Shown here: positions 1-7,156 of the stretch, piece by piece | How the letters are laid out: each line of letters starts with the position of its first letter | How positions within the stretch are numbered: position 1 is the first letter of the stretch | NCBI GenBank assembly: GCA_902525995.1 | Contig: CABZJG010000070.1 | Span: forward strand, 1-8,768 | Direction: 5' to 3' | Source of the DNA: Paracoccaceae bacterium | Lineage (GTDB): Bacteria; Pseudomonadota; Alphaproteobacteria; Rhodobacterales; Rhodobacteraceae | Length of the DNA: 8,768 bases | Position numbers and translations under genes: made by a program | The notes under the pieces: generated by a model | Databases searched by the model: none | Seen by the model: the letters and a program-made list of their open reading frames with translations, nothing else | Told to the model about the DNA's origin: nothing

Positions 1-1217
1 CAATCGATTTGATCGGCCAAGGCATAGGCTCTGTCGCGGGCGTCTTGCAGGCTTTCGCCGCGCGCTGTGAGGTTTAAAACCCGTCCGCCGGTTGCCACAA
101 TGTTTGTCCCATCTTGCTGGGTTCCCGCGTGAAAGCAAATCTCAAATGAGGTCTCGGGAAGGTCTTCTAGCCCTCGGATAACGCTGCCTTTCGCGTAGTT
201 TCCCGGATATCCGTTTGCTGCCATAACAACTGTCATTGCATGGTCATCGGCCCAATTGACCTGGGCCTCAGCCAGCTCTTCTTTGGCAGTCGCTAGCATG
301 AGGTCAAGCGCTTGCGCCCCCAGACGCAGCATCAGCACCTGACATTCAGGATCGCCAAACCGCACATTATATTCCACAAGACGCGGCTCATCATTTTTGA
401 TCATCAAACCGGCATAGAGTACGCCTTTATAGGGGCTGCCGCGACGGGCCAATTCGGCCATTGTTGGCTCAATAATCTCTTTAAGCGCGCGCTGAGCTAT
501 CTCTGGTGACAGCACAGGCGCCGGGGAATAGGCGCCCATACCGCCAGTATTGGGGCCGGTATCACCTTCGCCCACACGCTTGTGATCTTGAGCCGTGCCA
601 ATTGGCAGCACTGTTGTGCCATCGCATAGGATAAAAAATGAAGCTTCTTCGCCGTCCATAAATTCTTCGACGACAACTTCCGCGCCGCTTTGCCCGAACT
701 GTCCGCCGAACATATCATCAATGGCCTGAAGTGCGGTTTCCACCTCCATCGCGACAACCACGCCTTTGCCTGCCGCCAACCCATCGGCTTTGACCACAAT
801 CGGGGCGCCTTGCTCTTGCACAAAAGCTTTGGCAGATACGGCATCGGTGAAATGCCCATAGGCTGCAGTGGGCGCGCCAGAGGCTTCGCAAATCTGTTTG
901 GTAAAATGTTTACTGGCTTCAAGCTTTGCCGCCGCTTGATCGGGGCCAAAGGTCAAAATACCTGCAGCGCGTAAAGCATCGGCCACACCCGCGACCAAAG
1001 GTGCCTCGGGGCCGATAATAACAAAGTCAATCGACCGCAACTTGGCATATGCCACCACGGCCGAGCCGTCATTGATATCCAAATCCACGCATTCAGCGAT
1101 GGTTTGCATCCCTGCATTTCCCGTAGCAACGATAAGATGATCACATTTTGGGTTTTGTTTGACTGCCCAGGCCAGCGCATGTTCACGTCCGCCGCCGCCC
1201 AAAATCAAAATATTCAT
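1..1217 (-). CDS. purD: Phosphoribosylamine-glycine ligase (GARS), C-terminus cut by window edge
   Basis: PurD catalyses the ATP-dependent joining of phosphoribosylamine and glycine to give glycinamide ribonucleotide, the second step of cytosolic de novo purine synthesis. Translation of the minus strand from the ATG at 1217-1215 stays open for 405 codons to the window edge. The N-terminus is MNILILGGGGREHALAW, the family's dinucleotide-like N-domain loop. An ATP-grasp segment with VVKADGLAAGKG falls near residues 138-150, GDTGPNTGGMGAYSP near 214-230, and NVRFGDPECQ near 287-296 (metal/ATP-binding region). The last visible residues include ATGGRVLNLTARG, typical of the C-terminal domain. E. 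coli PurD has 429 residues, so roughly 15-25 residues are missing past the edge. The start is supported by a strong Shine-Dalgarno (GAGGAGG, complement of 1223-1229) six bases upstream. No frameshift or stop is seen. The gene is divergent from xseA with 70 bases between starts. Identification is secure. Confidence 0.97.
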   Translation of the reverse strand, partial: MNILILGGGGREHALAWAVKQNPKCDHLIVATGNAGMQTIAECVDLDINDGSAVVAYAKLRSIDFVIIGPEAPLVAGVADALRAAGILTFGPDQAAAKLEASKHFTKQICEASGAPTAAYGHFTDAVSAKAFVQEQGAPIVVKADGLAAGKGVVVAMEVETALQAIDDMFGGQFGQSGAEVVVEEFMDGEEASFFILCDGTTVLPIGTAQDHKRVGEGDTGPNTGGMGAYSPAPVLSPEIAQRALKEIIEPTMAELARRGSPYKGVLYAGLMIKNDEPRLVEYNVRFGDPECQVLMLRLGAQALDLMLATAKEELAEAQVNWADDHAMTVVMAANGYPGNYAKGSVIRGLEDLPETSFEICFHAGTQQDGTNIVATGGRVLNLTARGESLQDARDRAYALADQID

Positions 1218-1287
1218 CACTGCCTCCTCTTGGCCTTTGCTTGCCCGCGTTCTAAGCTGAGCGTGCACAAGAGGCAAGTGAGGTACG

Positions 1288-2835
1288 ATGTCTGATTTGA
1301 TCGATGATCCCAAAGCTGGCTTAAATGATCCCGAATTCACGGTTTCGGAAATTTCAGGGGCTATAAAACGCCTTATTGAGGGTGAGTTTTCTCATGTGCG
1401 ATTGAAAGGCGAAATTGGGCGGGTGTCTTTTCCGCGCTCCGGTCATGTTTATCTGGACCTTAAAGACGAAAAGGCGGTGATTTCAGCCGTCATTTGGAAA
1501 GGCGTTGCCGCACGGCTGCAAATCCAGCCCGAAGAGGGGATGGAGGTGGTTGCCACAGGTCGGGTGACAACCTTTGGCGGCCAGTCGAAATATCAATTGG
1601 TCATAGAGCAATTGAAACCGGCGGGCGTCGGCGCTTTGATGGCCATGCTTGAAAAGCGTAAAGCCGCTTTGGCAGCCGAAGGTTTGTTCCAAGCCTCGCA
1701 TAAGAAACAAATCCCCTACCTGCCCGAGGTTATTGGCGTTGTCACCTCGCCGTCCGGTGCGGTCATTCGTGATATTTTACATCGCCTAAGGGACCGTTTT
1801 CCGCGCAAAGTGCTGATCTGGCCTGTTGCGGTCCAAGGGGACCGCTGCGCCCCCGAGGTGTCTGCTGCCATCGCCGGCTTCAACAGTTTTTCGCCGGGGG
1901 GGGCTTTGCCGCGACCTGATTTGCTTATTGTTGCGCGCGGCGGCGGCTCGCTTGAGGATTTATTGGGATTTAATGAAGAAGCTGTTGCCCGTGCGGCCTT
2001 TGCCTCCGAGATCCCGCTGATCTCGGCCGTAGGTCATGAAACCGACACCACATTGATTGATTATGTGGCCGATCACCGGGCACCAACCCCGACCGCTGCG
2101 GCGGAACTGGCTGTTCCCGTTCGTCATGAGCTTTCTGCGACGCTAGAAAGCCAAGAGGCGCGGATGAGCCGCGCCATGAGTACGGTTTTAACCACCAGAG
2201 GTCAGCGCATGTGGGATGTGGCCCGTGCCTTGCCACGGCTTGAGACATTATTGGAAAACCCGCGACAGAAATTAGATCATCTGGCGGACCGGCTTCCCGC
2301 AGGGCTGAAATTGGCGCTGCAGCAGCACCGGGTAAAGCTCACCCAGTTTTCCGGGATCCTTCGTCCTGCAGCTTTAAAAAATATTATCGTGGTTGCGAAA
2401 CAACAAATATCGGTCTTGTCTCCACGGCTTGAACCGGCCTTGCTGCGCGGAATTGATGTTCGTAAAACGGCTTTCGAAAATACCCAGAAAAGGTTATATA
2501 TCAGATCCTTAGGGCGCGTTTTGGTGCAAAACCGTAAAGATTTGAACCAGCTTTCTAAACGGCTCTCTGACACCGGCCTGCGCCATATTTCGCAACTAGG
2601 CGAGCAACTTACCGCGCTTGACCGTTTGCGCGAAACATTAGGCTACAAAGCCACCCTAAAGCGCGGTTACGCTGTTGTCAGAGCAGACCAAAAGGTCGTG
2701 ACAAGCAAGGATCAGGCGGCCAAATCTGATAGTCTTGAAATAGAATTCAAGGACGGCAGGATGAAGCTGCGAAGCGGCGGTGGGGCCAAGCCGGCGCGGG
2801 CAAAAAGCTCGCCTGATCAAGGCTCCTTGTTTTAG
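1288..2835 (+). CDS. xseA: Exodeoxyribonuclease VII large subunit
   Basis: XseA is the large, catalytic subunit of exonuclease VII. With several copies of small XseB it degrades single-stranded DNA to oligonucleotides in both directions, in the cytoplasm. The 515-residue product begins with an OB-fold domain (about residues 15-115, including VRLKGEIGRVSFPRSGHVY). The catalytic domain follows: GVVTSPSGAVIRD (150-162), ARGGGSLEDL (216-225), SAVGHETDTTL (246-256) and APTPTAAAE (265-273), all family signatures. A long helical, probably coiled-coil region runs from about 280 to 440, then the C-terminal segment LKRGYAVVR. It is longer than E. coli XseA (456), mainly through the helical part and a basic tail rich in K, S and A. 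The ATG at 1288 has GAGG at 1280-1283. The stop is TAG. xseB is not in this window. An eight-G run at 1896-1903 lies inside the coding region without disturbing the frame. Confidence 0.97.
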   Translation: MSDLIDDPKAGLNDPEFTVSEISGAIKRLIEGEFSHVRLKGEIGRVSFPRSGHVYLDLKDEKAVISAVIWKGVAARLQIQPEEGMEVVATGRVTTFGGQSKYQLVIEQLKPAGVGALMAMLEKRKAALAAEGLFQASHKKQIPYLPEVIGVVTSPSGAVIRDILHRLRDRFPRKVLIWPVAVQGDRCAPEVSAAIAGFNSFSPGGALPRPDLLIVARGGGSLEDLLGFNEEAVARAAFASEIPLISAVGHETDTTLIDYVADHRAPTPTAAAELAVPVRHELSATLESQEARMSRAMSTVLTTRGQRMWDVARALPRLETLLENPRQKLDHLADRLPAGLKLALQQHRVKLTQFSGILRPAALKNIIVVAKQQISVLSPRLEPALLRGIDVRKTAFENTQKRLYIRSLGRVLVQNRKDLNQLSKRLSDTGLRHISQLGEQLTALDRLRETLGYKATLKRGYAVVRADQKVVTSKDQAAKSDSLEIEFKDGRMKLRSGGGAKPARAKSSPDQGSLF

Positions 2836-2877
2836 GCCTATCCCTGCTGAATTCAGATCAAGTGATTAAATCCATGA

Positions 2878-2904
2878 TTTGCTGCGGATGGCGCAAACCT
2901 TTTT
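2878..2904 (+). terminator. Likely intrinsic terminator of xseA
   Basis: About 40 bases after the xseA stop, TTTGC (2878-2882) pairs with GCAAA (2893-2897). The stem extends through G2884-C2892 and C2885-G2891 with T2883 bulged and a five-base loop. Two C residues and five T residues (2900-2904) follow. This fits a Rho-independent terminator separating xseA from the next gene. No folding energy was computed. Confidence 0.5.
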
Positions 2905-2984
2905 CTGGGCGGTCTGTCTAAAGTGCAAATTTTTCCCCAGCGCAACGCATCCGTCGGGTTCTGTGTCGTTTTTAGCCTCGCGTT

Positions 2985-3015
2985 TTGACGTAGAGTGTAG
3001 ATAGAGTGGTTTAAA
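2985..3015 (+). promoter_or_regulatory. Weak candidate promoter before the NuoE-NuoF fusion gene
   Basis: TTGACG at 2985-2990 matches five of six positions of a sigma-70 type -35 box. TTTAAA at 3010-3015 is the best nearby -10-like sequence, but the 19-base spacing is longer than ideal and the start site would fall very close to the ribosome binding site. The gene lies after a probable terminator, so some promoter is expected in this 199-base gap. This assignment is tentative. Confidence 0.25.
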
Positions 3016-3034
3016 TTTGTCAGCGGAGCTATAA

Positions 3035-4720
3035 ATGGCATTGGATGATCGCAAAGGCGTTTGGAAATCAGGCAAAGGCAAAGGGCGGCGCACACCCAAG
3101 GGGCGGCAATACGATGATGCGGCCCTGACCGAGGTGCGATCGCTTTTGCAGGGCCGTGGCAGAGATCGGGATTTGCTGATTGAATTTCTGCATTTAATCC
3201 AAGACAATTTTGGACATTTATCCGCAGCACATCTGCGGGCTTTGGCCGAGGAAATGCGTCTTTCCATGGCAGAGGTCTATGAGGTTGCCAGTTTTTACGC
3301 CCATTTCGATGTTGTCAAAGAAGATGAAACACCGCCGCCGGCTCTGACTATTCGCGTGTGCGATAGCCTCAGCTGTGAGTTGGCCGGATCGCAGCAGTTG
3401 CAAAAAGCACTTGAAGACGGGCTTGATCCAACCGAGGTGCGGGTTTTGCGGGCGCCTTGCATGGGGCGCTGCGATACGGCGCCGGTTTTAGAGTTAGGCC
3501 ATAAACATATCGATCACGCGACACCCGAAAAGGTAGAAGCGGCCATTGCCTCTGGTGATACGCATGCTGCTATACCAGAGTATGAAACATTATCAGCTTA
3601 CCGAAGCAGCGGCGGCTATAAGGCTTTGGCCGATCTGCGCAGCGGTGGCGATTGGCAAGAGCTGCAGGAAAAAGCGCTATCCTCTGGGCTGCGCGGTCTG
3701 GGCGGGGCTGGTTTTCCATCGGGTAAAAAATGGGGCTTCGTGCGCATGAACGAGGGGCCGCGCTACTTGGCGGTCAATGGTGACGAAGGCGAGCCGGGCA
3801 CTTTTAAAGACCGGTACTATCTTGAGCGCACACCGCATCTTTTCCTTGAGGGAATGTTGATCGCAGCTTGGGCTGTGGAAGCAGAAAAAGCATATATCTA
3901 TATGCGCGATGAATACCCTGCCGTGCTTGCTATTTTGGCCGAAGAAATATCTGCACTTGAAAGCGCCGGGCTGGTCGCGCCGGGCTATATTGAACTTCGG
4001 CGCGGTGCGGGTGCTTATATCTGCGGTGAAGAAAGTGCAATGATTGAAAGCATCGAGGGCAAACGGGGCATGCCGCGTCACCGCCCACCTTTTGTCGCCG
4101 CTGTTGGTATTTTTGGCCGCCCGACCTTGGTGCATAATGTCGAAACCCTTTATTGGGTGGCGCGCGTGTGCCGTGAAGGCCCTGAGATTCTATCATCAGT
4201 GGAGAAAAATGGCCGCATAGGATTGCGCAGCTATTCTGTATCCGGCCGGGTTAAAGAGCCGGGCGTTCATCTGTTACCTGCCGGATCGACAATTTTGGAT
4301 ATTATCGCAGCGGCAGGCGGAATGCTGGACGGGCATGAATTCAAAGCCTACCAACCTGGCGGTCCATCCTCTGGCCTGCTGCCCGCGCATAAGAACGACA
4401 TTCCGCTTGATTTTGACACATTGCAACCGCACGGCTCTTTTATTGGCTCAGCCGCTGTTGTTGTTCTGTCTGATCAGGATCGGGCCCGCGATGCAGCCCT
4501 AAATATGCTACGGTTCTTCGAAGATGAAAGTTGTGGTCAATGCACCCCTTGCCGGGTTGGCTGTGAAAAGGCCGTAAAGCTAATGCAGTCAGAGACATGG
4601 GATCAAGACCTGCTTGAGGAAATCAGCGCGGCGATGATTGACGCATCAATTTGCGGTTTGGGACAGGCAGCGCCCAACCCAATCCGGCTGACCATCGAGC
4701 ATTTTGCCGACGAAATTTAA
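3035..4720 (+). CDS. Fused NuoE/NuoF-type protein, NAD-dependent formate dehydrogenase beta-like (diaphorase) subunit
   Basis: The 561-residue soluble protein joins two electron-transfer modules. Residues about 30-165 resemble NuoE/FdsG: a helical segment (LLIEFLHLIQDNFGHLSAAH), then a thioredoxin-like fold with C109-x4-C114 and C142-x3-C146, the ligand pattern of a 2Fe-2S cluster. Residues about 190-561 resemble NuoF/FdsB: GLRGLGGAGFPSGKKW (218-233) and NGDEGEPGT (248-256) for FMN and NAD(H), CGEES (330-334), and C500-x2-C503-x2-C506 with C540 for a 4Fe-4S cluster. In roseobacters such fusions are normally the beta subunit of a molybdenum, NAD-linked formate dehydrogenase, passing electrons to NAD+. 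A lysine/glycine-rich stretch (residues 7-25) precedes the first domain. The start has GGAG at 3025-3028, six bases upstream. No alpha (formate-oxidising) subunit or fdhD lies beside it, so the partner is unknown. A role in respiratory complex I is less likely because nuoE and nuoF are usually separate genes inside a nuo operon. Confidence 0.9.
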   Translation: MALDDRKGVWKSGKGKGRRTPKGRQYDDAALTEVRSLLQGRGRDRDLLIEFLHLIQDNFGHLSAAHLRALAEEMRLSMAEVYEVASFYAHFDVVKEDETPPPALTIRVCDSLSCELAGSQQLQKALEDGLDPTEVRVLRAPCMGRCDTAPVLELGHKHIDHATPEKVEAAIASGDTHAAIPEYETLSAYRSSGGYKALADLRSGGDWQELQEKALSSGLRGLGGAGFPSGKKWGFVRMNEGPRYLAVNGDEGEPGTFKDRYYLERTPHLFLEGMLIAAWAVEAEKAYIYMRDEYPAVLAILAEEISALESAGLVAPGYIELRRGAGAYICGEESAMIESIEGKRGMPRHRPPFVAAVGIFGRPTLVHNVETLYWVARVCREGPEILSSVEKNGRIGLRSYSVSGRVKEPGVHLLPAGSTILDIIAAAGGMLDGHEFKAYQPGGPSSGLLPAHKNDIPLDFDTLQPHGSFIGSAAVVVLSDQDRARDAALNMLRFFEDESCGQCTPCRVGCEKAVKLMQSETWDQDLLEEISAAMIDASICGLGQAAPNPIRLTIEHFADEI

Positions 4721-4722
4721 AC

Positions 4723-4740
4723 CGGCAGCAGAGCCGTTTT
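4723..4740 (+). terminator. Possible weak intrinsic terminator after the fusion gene
   Basis: CGGC (4723-4726) pairs with GCCG (4733-4736) across a six-base loop, directly after the TAA stop, and is followed by TTTT. With one bulged C the stem could extend by AAA/TTT pairs. The stem is short. If real, it would end the transcript before ftsY and argue that the fusion gene is monocistronic. The rest of the gap to ftsY (4741-4889) shows no recognisable gene remnant. Confidence 0.35.
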
Positions 4741-4889
4741 ATAACCTAGGCATTTCCTCGCAGACATGCTTTGGAACACGCTAGCCCAATTGCTGTTGCT
4801 ACAAATCCAGTTTAATTAGTGGTATGCCATCTTTAACGGGCGTATGAAAATGTATAGATATCCAACAGTATTGGGTTTAGAGGCGCAGA

Positions 4890-6179
4890 ATGGCATTTTT
4901 CAAGAAACTAAAAGACAGGCTGTTTAGGTCTTCTTCCAAACTGGAAGAAGGCTTGGATGCAATTGTCGAAGATGGAGGCGTACAAGAGGCCGAAACCGAA
5001 GTTGATGCCAGCGTCCCAGACGTGGCTGAGATCGAAGAGCCGGAAAGCCCGCCAAGCGAAGAACCTGCAGCCGTCGAACCCTCTTCTGATGAGCCCACGA
5101 TGAACGCGCCCGTGGTCGAGGACACGCCGCATCAGCCGGAAGAGCCGGAAGAAGTCGAGCCGGAAGAAGTCGAACTGGCAGAAGCCGAGCCGGCAGAAAT
5201 TATCCCATCCGAGCCCATTCAACCCGAGGACCCAGGGCCAAAGGCATTGGAAGAGCCCGCAAAAGCCCCGCCGCAAAGCGATGATAAAGCTGGACCGGGG
5301 TTGATCGGGCGATTGATGGGACGCCGTGCGCAGGCGCCTGTGATGCGCAGGACGCTGGATGATGATATGCTTGAGCAACTTGAAGAGTTGCTTATCGCTT
5401 CGGATATGGGGGTGGACACGGCGCTGCGTGTGACGGCGAATTTAGCCGAAGGCCGCTATGGCAAAAAATTGTCAGTTGCGGAAATCAAGCAACTGCTTTC
5501 GGATGAAATATCCCGGATTATGGAGCCTGTGGCAAAGCCATTGCCAATTTATCCGAAGAGGCCTCAGGTGGTTTTGGTTGTGGGCGTAAACGGGTCAGGA
5601 AAAACTACAACCATCGGCAAACTGGCAAGCCAGTTCAGAGCTGCTGGAAAATCTGTTGTTATTGCCGCTGGCGATACATTTCGGGCCGCCGCAGTAGAGC
5701 AGCTGCAAATTTGGGGTGAGCGTGCGGGCGTGCCTGTGCTGACAGCGCCGGAAGGATCTGATCCTGCCAGTTTGGCGTTTGACTCGATTACAAAAGCTCA
5801 GGCAGAGGGCGCTGATTTATTGATGATTGATACTGCAGGACGATTGCAAAACCGTGCGGATCTGATGGAAGAGCTGGCCAAAATTGTGCGCGTTATTCGA
5901 AAAAAAGACCCTGATGCACCGCATAATACATTGTTGGTGCTAGATGCCACCACCGGTCAAAACGCGCTTAGTCAGGTCGAAACCTTCAAGAAGTTGGCGG
6001 ATGTAACCGGTTTGGTGATGACAAAACTTGACGGGACAGCCAAAGGCGGCGTTTTGGTTGCCTTGGCCGATAAATTTGGTCTGCCAATCCATGCGATCGG
6101 GGTGGGCGAGCAAATTGATGATTTGGCGCCATTCGATCCAGAAGACTTTGCCAAGGCCTTAACGGGTCAGGACCTGTAA
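4890..6179 (+). CDS. ftsY: Signal recognition particle receptor FtsY
   Basis: FtsY is the membrane-associated GTPase that docks SRP-ribosome complexes at the inner membrane for co-translational insertion of membrane proteins. The 429-residue product begins with MAFFKKLKDRLFRSSSK, a basic amphipathic membrane-targeting helix. An acidic A region rich in E and P follows (about residues 18-130). A helical N domain (about 140-215) comes next, then the G domain: P-loop GVNGSGKTTT (232-241), GDTFRAAAVEQL (261-272), DTAGR (314-318) and TKLDGTAKGG (378-387). All GTPase motifs are intact, and DTFRAAAVEQL plus an acidic A region separate it from Ffh, which carries an M domain instead. The start has AGAGG at 4879-4883, six bases upstream. 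No convincing promoter was found in the gap; TTTAAT (4811-4816) and TATAGA (4853-4858) are -10-like but lack good -35 partners. Downstream it was probably co-directional with the decayed permease and yciB. Confidence 0.97.
   Translation: MAFFKKLKDRLFRSSSKLEEGLDAIVEDGGVQEAETEVDASVPDVAEIEEPESPPSEEPAAVEPSSDEPTMNAPVVEDTPHQPEEPEEVEPEEVELAEAEPAEIIPSEPIQPEDPGPKALEEPAKAPPQSDDKAGPGLIGRLMGRRAQAPVMRRTLDDDMLEQLEELLIASDMGVDTALRVTANLAEGRYGKKLSVAEIKQLLSDEISRIMEPVAKPLPIYPKRPQVVLVVGVNGSGKTTTIGKLASQFRAAGKSVVIAAGDTFRAAAVEQLQIWGERAGVPVLTAPEGSDPASLAFDSITKAQAEGADLLMIDTAGRLQNRADLMEELAKIVRVIRKKDPDAPHNTLLVLDATTGQNALSQVETFKKLADVTGLVMTKLDGTAKGGVLVALADKFGLPIHAIGVGEQIDDLAPFDPEDFAKALTGQDL
5142..5171 (+). repeat. Perfect 15-bp tandem duplication in the acidic region of ftsY
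   Basis: GAGCCGGAAGAAGTC occurs twice head to tail (5142-5156 and 5157-5171), encoding EPEEV twice. Partial copies flank it (CAGCCGGAAGA before, GAACTGGCAGAAG and GAGCCGGCAGAA after). The unit is a multiple of three, so copy changes would keep the frame. This looks like replication slippage in a low-complexity, structurally tolerant region. Confidence 0.85.
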
Positions 6180-6243
6180 AAATTGGAAAAACAAGGCGCA
6201 GTCATATCGGTCAGACCCTTTTTAAACACGCTTCAGCACGCGT

Positions 6244-7145
6244 ATGACTGAATGGATCATCAGCCTTGAAGGCACCGAGGCCGGCAGCAGGTTTGCCATG
6301 GGGCTTGCTATTTCAGCTGCCTTTTTACATGCCGTTTTTGGCGCTTTGTAGAAAGGCAGGCATGATCCCTAGTTGGCGCGCGGTGCGATTGACTTTGGGT
6401 ATTTTACAATGGCGGCGCCGGTTGCCTTTTTCATTCTGCCCTGGCCTGAAGCGGCCTTATGGCCCGTGTTTGGCTGGATGTTTGTTATCCATTTGATTTA
6501 CAAGCTGCTTCAAGGTCACGCCTACACGCGGGGCGCCTACACTGTGGTTTATCCCATTGTGCGGGGCTCTGCGCCCCTTTTTGCGATTTTGGGCGCGTTT
6601 TTGGTGTTTGGAGAAACATTATCAACCATCCAGTGGGGCGGGGTTTTTGTGCTTTTGTCCGGGATATTTGGTCTCGCCATCTTTAATGCATTTTATCTTC
6701 AGGCGGCGCGTGAAACTTTGTTTAGCGCGCTTCTTTTTGCCATTCCCACGGGCCTTTTGTGGCGCTATATACAACCTATGATGCCTTCGGAATTCGGTTG
6801 GCGGAAAATCCGATGACCTTTCTGGTTTGGTTTTTTGTCATTGACGGCGTGGCGTTACCGCCTTTTGCGTACTGGCGTTGGAAAAACATGGCAGTCCGCC
6901 CGCCAGTGATCCCGCTGTTGCAGCGTGGATTTATCGGCGGCATTGTGGCATTTTTTAGCTTTGGCTCGATAATGTTGGCAACCCGACTGGACAAAGTCGG
7001 AGAAGCCGCCATATTGCGGGAAACATCGACAGTGTTCGCGGCAATCATTGGCTGGTACTTTTTAAAAGAAACCGTTGGGTCTTGGCGGGTCGCCCTAATG
7101 ATGCTTATCGCGGCGGGAGCCGTTATTGTGGAAATTGGCAGTTGA
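6244..7145 (+). pseudogene. EamA/DMT-family permease, inactivated by two amber codons and a frameshift
   Basis: Conceptual translation gives a roughly 300-residue, ten-helix drug/metabolite transporter-like permease of the inner membrane, substrate unknown. From the ATG at 6244 the frame reads MTEWIISLEGTEAG, then ends in TAG at 6349-6351 (after AVFGAL). It continues KGRHDP to a second TAG at 6370-6372, then stays open through ARGAIDFGYF, AYTRGAYTVVYPIVRG and LVFGETLSTIQWGG to about 6757. There one base appears lost in a T run (6755-6758). The next frame resumes VALYTTYDAFGIRLAENP and runs through MLATRLDKVGEAAILRETST to TGA at 7143-7145. From memory of roseobacter homologues the first two sites should be Gln and Trp, so each amber is one transition away (CAG to TAG, TGG to TAG). 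The length of 902 bases is one short of 301 codons, matching a single deletion. No clear ribosome binding site precedes the ATG. Flanking genes are intact and xseA ends in TAG, so amber reassignment is unlikely. Confidence 0.88.
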
Positions 7146-7150
7146 GAGAA
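7144..7150 (+). promoter_or_regulatory. Ribosome binding site deciding the yciB start
   Basis: GAGAGAA lies six bases before the ATG at 7157 and overlaps the permease stop TGA (7143-7145). It supports 7157 as the start rather than the further upstream in-frame candidate at 7082, which lies inside the permease reading frame and would add 25 residues lacking any family similarity. Confidence 0.55.
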
Positions 7151-7156
7151 AAAGAA

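Noticed and set aside
497..949. 150-residue minus-strand open frame
   Set aside because: It overlaps purD in another frame on the same strand. The purD frame carries all the ATP-grasp motifs and remains open, so this is a shadow.
1226..1274. Inverted repeat CCTCTTG / CAAGAGG between purD and xseA
   Set aside because: It is seven bases with a long spacer, and the left arm overlaps the purD Shine-Dalgarno. The match is readily explained by purine-rich translation signals on opposite strands.
2847..2856. Palindrome CTGAATTCAG after xseA
   Set aside because: It has no loop and no following T run, so it is not a terminator. A single 10-bp palindrome is expected by chance at this scale.
3677..4135. 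152-residue minus-strand open frame opposite the fusion gene
   Set aside because: It is antisense to the conserved NuoF domain, has no recognisable motif and no ribosome binding site worth noting.
4845..4928. Short plus-strand frame beginning MKMYRYPTVLG across the ftsY start
   Set aside because: It is only 27 codons, overlaps ftsY out of frame and lacks a ribosome binding site. There is no sign of a regulatory leader.
4877..5378. Minus-strand open frames opposite the start of ftsY
   Set aside because: They are antisense translations of the acidic, low-complexity FtsY region, giving Ser/Gly- or Phe/Arg-rich artefacts.
6349..6372. Amber codon reassignment or readthrough as an explanation for the two TAGs
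   Set aside because: xseA in the same window uses TAG as its normal stop, and a separate frameshift in the same gene also breaks it. Pseudogenisation explains all three lesions.
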